Of a DNA stretch of 17,584 bases, positions 14,077-17,584 are shown piece by piece. The notes under the pieces are model-generated. The model was not told where the DNA came from, made no database searches, and was given only the letters and a program-made list of their open reading frames with translations. Every line of letters starts with the position of its first letter. Position 1 is the stretch's first letter. The stretch is from JBBQZL01 sp038207745. Its GTDB lineage: Bacteria > Actinomycetota > Thermoleophilia > Solirubrobacterales > 70-9. The translations under genes were made by a program, and so were the position numbers. The DNA lies in contig JBBQZL010000034.1 of the NCBI GenBank assembly GCA_038207745.1, positions 1-17,584 of the forward strand. Reading direction: 5' to 3'.

Positions 14077-15483
14077 TTACTCGATGTCCGCCTGGATGCC
14101 GCTGACCATGAAGAAGTGGGCGATCAGGTAGCCGACCGCCATCACGCCGGCGCCGACATAGAAGGCCGCCTGGGTCGCGTCGGCGAAACCCTGGGACGCG
14201 CCGGCCGTCGTGTGGTCGTTGCTGACCGAGATCACGACCGAGCCCATCACGGCCATTCCGAGGGCGGAGCCGAAGTTCCGTGAACTCTGGATGATCCCGG
14301 AGGCCTGGCCGCGGATCTTGTCGGGAACGCGATTGAGCGCGTCCGTGTTCAGCGCTGACATCGCGAGTCCGAAGCCGGCGCCTGTCAGCAGCATCCCGGC
14401 AAGCGTCGATGGATGGCTCAGCTTTGGCATCTCCGACGCCCAGAGAGCCATCCCACCGGCCCCGGCGGCGAGACCCAGGCAGACGGGGTGTTTGGCGCCC
14501 TTCTTGTCCATCAACCCGCCGCCGACCCGGGAGGCGATGAAGAACGAATAGAACATGGTCAGGATCGAGAACCCGGCCTGGGTCGGCTTCTGGCCGACTG
14601 CGACCTGGAAATACATGCTGCCGAAGAAGAAGATCGCGAGCCAGGGAAAGAAGAGCAGCCCGGTCAGCAGGTTGTCGACCATGAATGGGCGGCTCTCCGA
14701 CAGATCCCTGATGTCGATCAACGGCTGGTCGACATTGCGCTCGAAGCGGACAAAGAAGGCCAGGAGCAGCAGTCCCGCCACGATCGAACCGATCGTCGCG
14801 ATCGAGGTCCATCCCCAGACCGAGGACTCCTGGATGCCGAGGACCAGCAGTCCCATGCCGCCGACGAGTATCGCGGCGCCTGCCCAATCGATCTTGGCGG
14901 GGTGCGTCTGGTCGGGAATCGTCACCCTCCTCATCTCGATCAGCGAGATCAGCGCGACGGGAACATTGATCCAGAAGATCGCCCGCCAGGTCCAGAACTC
15001 GGTCAGATAGGAGCCGGCGATCGGTCCGATCGCCGTGAAGAGCCCTGCGACGATGAAGAAGATCGAGAGGCCCTTGCCGCGTTCATCGGGTGGAAAGGAG
15101 TTGAGGACCAGCACCGTGATCGAGGGGATCATCAATGCGCCGCCGAGTCCCTGCAAGGCGCGGAAGATGATGATCCACGGCTCGGATGCCGACCCGTCCG
15201 GTGTCAGCCCGCAGAGCAGTGATGAGGTCGTGAATACGAGGATCCCGATCACGACGATGCGTTTGTGGCCGATGATGTCTCCGAGGCGCCCTCCGAGCGC
15301 GATGAAGGCGGCCGTCGACAGCGCATAGGCGGTGACGATCCACTGGGTGCCCGTCGAGGAGAGGTGCAGATCTGCCTGGATCGTCGTCGCCGAGATGCTG
15401 ACGATCGTGAAGTCGATCATCACCATCGCCATCGCCGGGACAAGTGGCCAGAGGACACGGTAGCGCAGGTAACCGGAGTTCAT
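14077..15483 (-). CDS. MFS multidrug exporter, DHA2 (EmrB/QacA) type
   Basis: The 468-residue membrane protein has about 14 hydrophobic helices, as in the DHA2 family of drug:H+ antiporters. It shows an acidic residue in helix 1 (AMVMIDFTIVSIS), motif A GGRLGDIIGHKR between helices 2 and 3, and motif C-like AGLFTAIGPIAGSYLTEFWT followed by WRAIFWINVPV. The substrate cannot be read from sequence. The ATG at 15483 lacks a Shine-Dalgarno site, but TAAGCT lies 6 nt upstream on the minus strand, suggesting a leaderless transcript of its own. It is 67 nt downstream of the amidotransferase gene, same strand. It converges on feoA across 87 nt containing a GCCGATCGGC palindrome (14002-14011) but no clear terminator. 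Confidence 0.9.
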   Translation of the reverse strand: MNSGYLRYRVLWPLVPAMAMVMIDFTIVSISATTIQADLHLSSTGTQWIVTAYALSTAAFIALGGRLGDIIGHKRIVVIGILVFTTSSLLCGLTPDGSASEPWIIIFRALQGLGGALMIPSITVLVLNSFPPDERGKGLSIFFIVAGLFTAIGPIAGSYLTEFWTWRAIFWINVPVALISLIEMRRVTIPDQTHPAKIDWAGAAILVGGMGLLVLGIQESSVWGWTSIATIGSIVAGLLLLAFFVRFERNVDQPLIDIRDLSESRPFMVDNLLTGLLFFPWLAIFFFGSMYFQVAVGQKPTQAGFSILTMFYSFFIASRVGGGLMDKKGAKHPVCLGLAAGAGGMALWASEMPKLSHPSTLAGMLLTGAGFGLAMSALNTDALNRVPDKIRGQASGIIQSSRNFGSALGMAVMGSVVISVSNDHTTAGASQGFADATQAAFYVGAGVMAVGYLIAHFFMVSGIQADIE

Positions 15484-15489
15484 CTGGCG

Positions 15490-15495
15490 AGCTTA
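15490..15495 (-). promoter_or_regulatory. -10 box for a leaderless MFS exporter transcript
   Basis: On the minus strand TAAGCT is followed by 6 nt (CGCCAG) and the ATG at 15483. The spacing fits a transcript that starts at the initiation codon. No -35 element is evident. Confidence 0.4.
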
Positions 15496-15550
15496 GCCGC
15501 CAAGTCGGCGGATGCAGGTCTCTCCCGGCCGGCGTAACCATCCGGGGTGT

Positions 15551-16237
15551 CTACCCGGCGCGGATCAACTCCCACCAGGCGTCGAAGAGGACGCGGGCCT
15601 GTGCTGCGGCCTCGTCGCCGTGCTCGACGCCCTCGCGCGCGAAGTCCTCCTGATTGGTTCCGGCGAGGTGGAGTTTGCCTGCCTCGGCCTCTGCCCAGGG
15701 CGCAACGATCTCGGGTGTCGCCTCGGGGTGAAATTGGACGCCAAGGTGGGAGCCGATCCGAAAGGCGGCGGGACCGGCGGGCGAAACCGCGAGGATCTCG
15801 GAGCCGGGAGGCGGCTCGAAGATGAAGTAGTGGAAGGTCAGCCATGGTCCCTCGGGTACTAGTGACGGGTCCTCGGTTGCGACCTCGATCCAGCCGACCT
15901 CCGGTGGCTCCGAGGCGACAACATCTCCTCCGAGCGCGGCGGCAAGCGCCTGCCCGCCGAAGCAGAGACCCAGGACCGGAACATCAGCGTCGACGCAGGC
16001 CCGGAGGAACTCGATCTCGGCTGAAACCCATTCGGGGGTGTCCGGCTGGCACGGCGTGTCATCTGAGCCGAGCGTGCAGACCCATCCGAATCCGGCCGGG
16101 TCAGCCGGAAGCGGCGCGCGGTCGCTGAACATCTCGTCGCGCGCGATCCCCCGCTCGTCGAGCCACTCTCCGAAGACCCCGGGCGGCCCGTCGCCGCCAT
16201 GTTGGAGGATCAGCCCCGGTTTGCTGGAGTCGGTCAC
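15551..16237 (-). CDS. Class I glutamine amidotransferase (GMP synthase-like GATase1 domain)
   Basis: The 228-residue protein is a stand-alone GATase1 domain. It has the nucleophile C92 in VLGLCFGGQALAAALGG and the catalytic H170 and E172 in GVQFHPEAT. These domains cleave glutamine and pass ammonia to an acceptor, or act on gamma-glutamyl bonds in stand-alone members (family knowledge). No synthetase partner is adjacent, so the substrate is unknown. The start is GTG at 16237. TAGCCT lies 7 nt upstream on the minus strand and there is no ribosome site, so it is probably leaderless. It is divergent from the riboswitch locus and upstream of the exporter gene. Confidence 0.87.
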   Translation of the reverse strand: MTDSSKPGLILQHGGDGPPGVFGEWLDERGIARDEMFSDRAPLPADPAGFGWVCTLGSDDTPCQPDTPEWVSAEIEFLRACVDADVPVLGLCFGGQALAAALGGDVVASEPPEVGWIEVATEDPSLVPEGPWLTFHYFIFEPPPGSEILAVSPAGPAAFRIGSHLGVQFHPEATPEIVAPWAEAEAGKLHLAGTNQEDFAREGVEHGDEAAAQARVLFDAWWELIRAG

Positions 16238-16244
16238 CCCGATC

Positions 16245-16250
16245 AGGCTA
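16245..16250 (-). promoter_or_regulatory. -10 box for a leaderless amidotransferase transcript
   Basis: On the minus strand TAGCCT is followed by GATCGGG (7 nt) and the GTG at 16237. It fits the same TANNNT-to-start spacing seen at other genes in this window. Confidence 0.4.
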
Positions 16251-16303
16251 GAGGTTGGGAGGGCGTTCGTGGAACCCGCTATCGCGTTTCGCCGGGGTGG
16301 GGG

Positions 16304-16309
16304 TAGACT
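16304..16309 (+). promoter_or_regulatory. -10 box for the cobalamin riboswitch transcript
   Basis: TAGACT lies shortly before the conserved riboswitch core, giving a predicted transcription start near 16316. The upstream 17-18 nt are GC-rich with no clear -35. The assignment comes from TANNNT form and position. Confidence 0.4.
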
Positions 16310-16315
16310 CGCATT

Positions 16316-16485
16316 TCAATAGCGGTCGGTGGTCAAGGGAAGTCCGGTGAGAAACCGGCGCGGTCCCGCCACTGTGACCGAGAACAAGGAAGTTGCAGGC
16401 GCCAAGGCGCCGGCCACTGGGATTGTCTCCCGGGAAGGCGCGGCTCTCCATCTCGGAAGCCAGGAGACCTGTCCCCGGCCGAGCC
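16316..16485 (+). promoter_or_regulatory. Cobalamin (adenosylcobalamin-type) riboswitch
   Basis: The leader contains the conserved parts of the cobalamin riboswitch in order: AAGGGAA (16335-16341), then CCGGTGAGAAACCGG (16344-16358), CGGTCCCGCCACTGTGA (16361-16377), a second GCCACTGG (16413-16420) followed by CCCGGGAAGG, and the B12-box end GGAAGCCAGGAGACCTG (16455-16471). These sense adenosylcobalamin or related corrinoids and usually repress downstream expression when bound (family knowledge). The next start codon is 16516, whose ribosome site GAGGAAGGGG lies about 8 nt upstream. There is no T-run terminator, so control of translation initiation is more likely than attenuation. The exact 5' and 3' boundaries are approximate. 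Confidence 0.95.
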
Positions 16486-16515
16486 AATATGACCCTCGAG
16501 GAAGGGGTGGCCGAT

Positions 16516-17502
16516 ATGCCAGGTGGTACTCGTTTCCTAATCGCACTGTTCGTGCCTGCAATCACAGCTCTCTCATTCGGTGCATCAGCAGCGACGGCAA
16601 AGAGTGTTCCCGTCGACGTGCGTGTCTATGCGCCGGGCAGGGGGGACCTCGCCAGCCAGCGCCAGTACACGGCGCCGACGACTGTAAGGACCAGCAGGCG
16701 GGCGCTTTGCTTCGGCGAAGGCACGGGCGGCTCGGGCAACAGGGTCGATGTTGCCGGCCCGACTCCTGCCAGTACCTTGATCGACGCATCGGCGAACAAC
16801 GCGAAGCTCTCCCCGCTCTCGATTTCGGACCATGACTTCGGGTTCGCGGCATTCTCTGTCTGCGGGATCGGTTCGGCCGGCGTCGATGGATCCAACTACT
16901 GGTTCATCAAGGTCAACCACAAGGCCGCGCAGGTGGGCAGCGACCAGATCACGGCCAAGAAGGGCGACAAGGTCGAGTGGTTCCTGATCCCCTACACCGC
17001 CTGTTCGTCTGATCCGCCCTACGCATGCCTTCCCGAGATGGTGATCGAGGCGCCGGCAAGGGCAAGGCCGGGAGTCCCGTTCGGCGTACGTGTCGTCGGC
17101 TACGACGACAACGGCGTCGAGGGCCCGATGGCGGATGTCGCCGTGTCCGGCTCATCGGAGAAGACCGATGCCCGGGGCCGGACGCAGGTGACCCTCTCCA
17201 GAACCCGATCGCTGAGAACGACCTACGCCCGCGCACTCCCGGCCGAGCCGGCCGGAGTCTGCGTCAGCGCGACGCTCTCGGACTGCCCGAAGGCACGCGG
17301 TTTTGTGATTCGCGGCTCGAAGAAGAACGACAGGATCGCCGGGACAAATGGACCGGACAGGGTCCGGACCGGCCCGGGCGACAACAGGGTCAACGTCCGC
17401 GGTGGTGGCACCGACCTGGTCCGCTGTGGCAACGGTGAAAACAAGGTGATCGCAGACCGGAGGGACGTGGTCCGCGGTTGCACGAAGGTGATCCGGAAGT
17501 GA
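16516..17502 (+). CDS. Secreted DUF4430-type protein with C-terminal RTX-like repeats, under cobalamin riboswitch control
   Basis: The 328-residue protein starts at ATG 16516 after GAGGAAGGGG. Residues 1-28 form a signal peptide (FLIALFVPAITALSFGASA). Residues about 32-160 look like a DUF4430 domain: VPVDVRVYAP at the start and NYWFIKVNHKAAQVGSDQIT then KKGDKVEWFL at the end. This domain is related to the C-terminal cobalamin-binding domain of transcobalamin/intrinsic factor. An Ig-like segment follows (about 175-250). The tail (about 262-325) has GSKKNDRIAGTNGPDRVRTG, then GPGDNRVNVRGGGTDLVRCG, degenerate RTX-type glycine/aspartate repeats. The riboswitch and DUF4430 together suggest capture of corrinoid outside the cell; this is inference. 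No LPXTG or membrane anchor is seen. The ATG at 16489 is an alternative start but lies against the riboswitch. Confidence 0.85.
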   Translation: MPGGTRFLIALFVPAITALSFGASAATAKSVPVDVRVYAPGRGDLASQRQYTAPTTVRTSRRALCFGEGTGGSGNRVDVAGPTPASTLIDASANNAKLSPLSISDHDFGFAAFSVCGIGSAGVDGSNYWFIKVNHKAAQVGSDQITAKKGDKVEWFLIPYTACSSDPPYACLPEMVIEAPARARPGVPFGVRVVGYDDNGVEGPMADVAVSGSSEKTDARGRTQVTLSRTRSLRTTYARALPAEPAGVCVSATLSDCPKARGFVIRGSKKNDRIAGTNGPDRVRTGPGDNRVNVRGGGTDLVRCGNGENKVIADRRDVVRGCTKVIRK

Positions 17503-17509
17503 GCAACGG

Positions 17510-17584
17510 GTGGGCGCCAGGGCCGAGGTGATCAGCCGCAGCGTGGCCGTCGCGATTGCCGCACTCCTCGTGCCGGCGATCGCG
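17510..17584 (+). CDS. Start of an exported protein, cut by the right edge
   Basis: From GTG 17510 the frame is open to the window end (25 codons). It begins GARAEVISRSVAVAIAALLV and continues PAIA, a positively charged start followed by a hydrophobic stretch typical of a signal peptide. A GTG at 17528, preceded by CAGGG, is an equally good start. It lies 7 nt after the stop of the DUF4430 gene, so it is probably in the same riboswitch-controlled operon. In related loci such genes encode a second DUF4430 or prenyltransferase-like secreted protein or ECF transporter part (recalled). Identity cannot be told from this fragment. Confidence 0.55.
   Translation, partial: MGARAEVISRSVAVAIAALLVPAIA

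Noticed and set aside
13976..14887. Minus-strand open frame of 303 codons inside the exporter gene
   Set aside because: It is an out-of-frame reading of the MFS gene with an extreme Arg content.
1..17584. CRISPR array, tRNA, rRNA, insertion sequence or phage genes
   Set aside because: No regularly spaced repeats, no tRNA cloverleaf, no transposase or integrase motifs and no terminal inverted repeats were seen.

Overview
This window is high-GC DNA with dense, tightly packed genes. It most resembles an actinomycete-type bacterium, possibly Thermoleophilia/Solirubrobacterales. The reasons are the GC bias, many genes with no Shine-Dalgarno site but a TANNNT box 6-8 nt before the start codon (leaderless style), a DevS-like sensor kinase, and a secreted protein ending in RTX-like repeats. 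The taxonomic call is an inference.

Layout. (1) 1-2078: the 5' end of a PEP synthase gene (-), a cysteine-poor FAD oxidoreductase (+) and the di-iron Fe-S repair/NO-stress protein RIC (-). (2) 2269-4556: two translationally coupled radical SAM/SPASM enzymes (+), the first of the NirJ1/AhbC haem-modifying type and the second of the TIGR04053 type. (3) 4546-7910 (-): a DGC-domain protein, remnants of narG and narI fused at a deletion junction, an intact NarK nitrate/nitrite transporter, and a second FAD oxidoreductase with no cysteines. (4) 8159-11321: two NarL-type response regulators and a double-GAF DevS/DosT-like histidine kinase. (5) 11439-13989: an iron-uptake operon in the order feoB, 8-Cys protein, feoA, behind a 14-bp palindrome that looks like a DtxR/IdeR-type operator. 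(6) 14077-16237 (-): a DHA2-type drug exporter and a class I glutamine amidotransferase. (7) 16304-17584 (+): a cobalamin riboswitch, a secreted DUF4430/RTX-like protein, and the start of another exported protein cut by the window edge.

Taken together, regions 1-5 look like an accessory block for nitrate/NO and low-oxygen physiology. It combines nitrate/nitrite transport, NO-damage repair, haem-type radical SAM chemistry, a gas or redox-type two-component system, and ferrous iron uptake. The respiratory nitrate reductase itself survives here only as fragments. The narG segment (about 60 recognisable codons) runs directly into a narI segment (about 25 codons), as if narG 3', narH, narJ and narI 5' were lost in one event. 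NarK, the FAD oxidoreductase and the regulators remain intact. The right edge holds a separate corrinoid-responsive locus.

The most interesting items are the nar deletion scar, the orphan NirJ1-like/TIGR04053 pair facing RIC, the cysteine-free oxidoreductase paralogue, the two-regulator one-kinase system, and the riboswitch-controlled DUF4430 protein.
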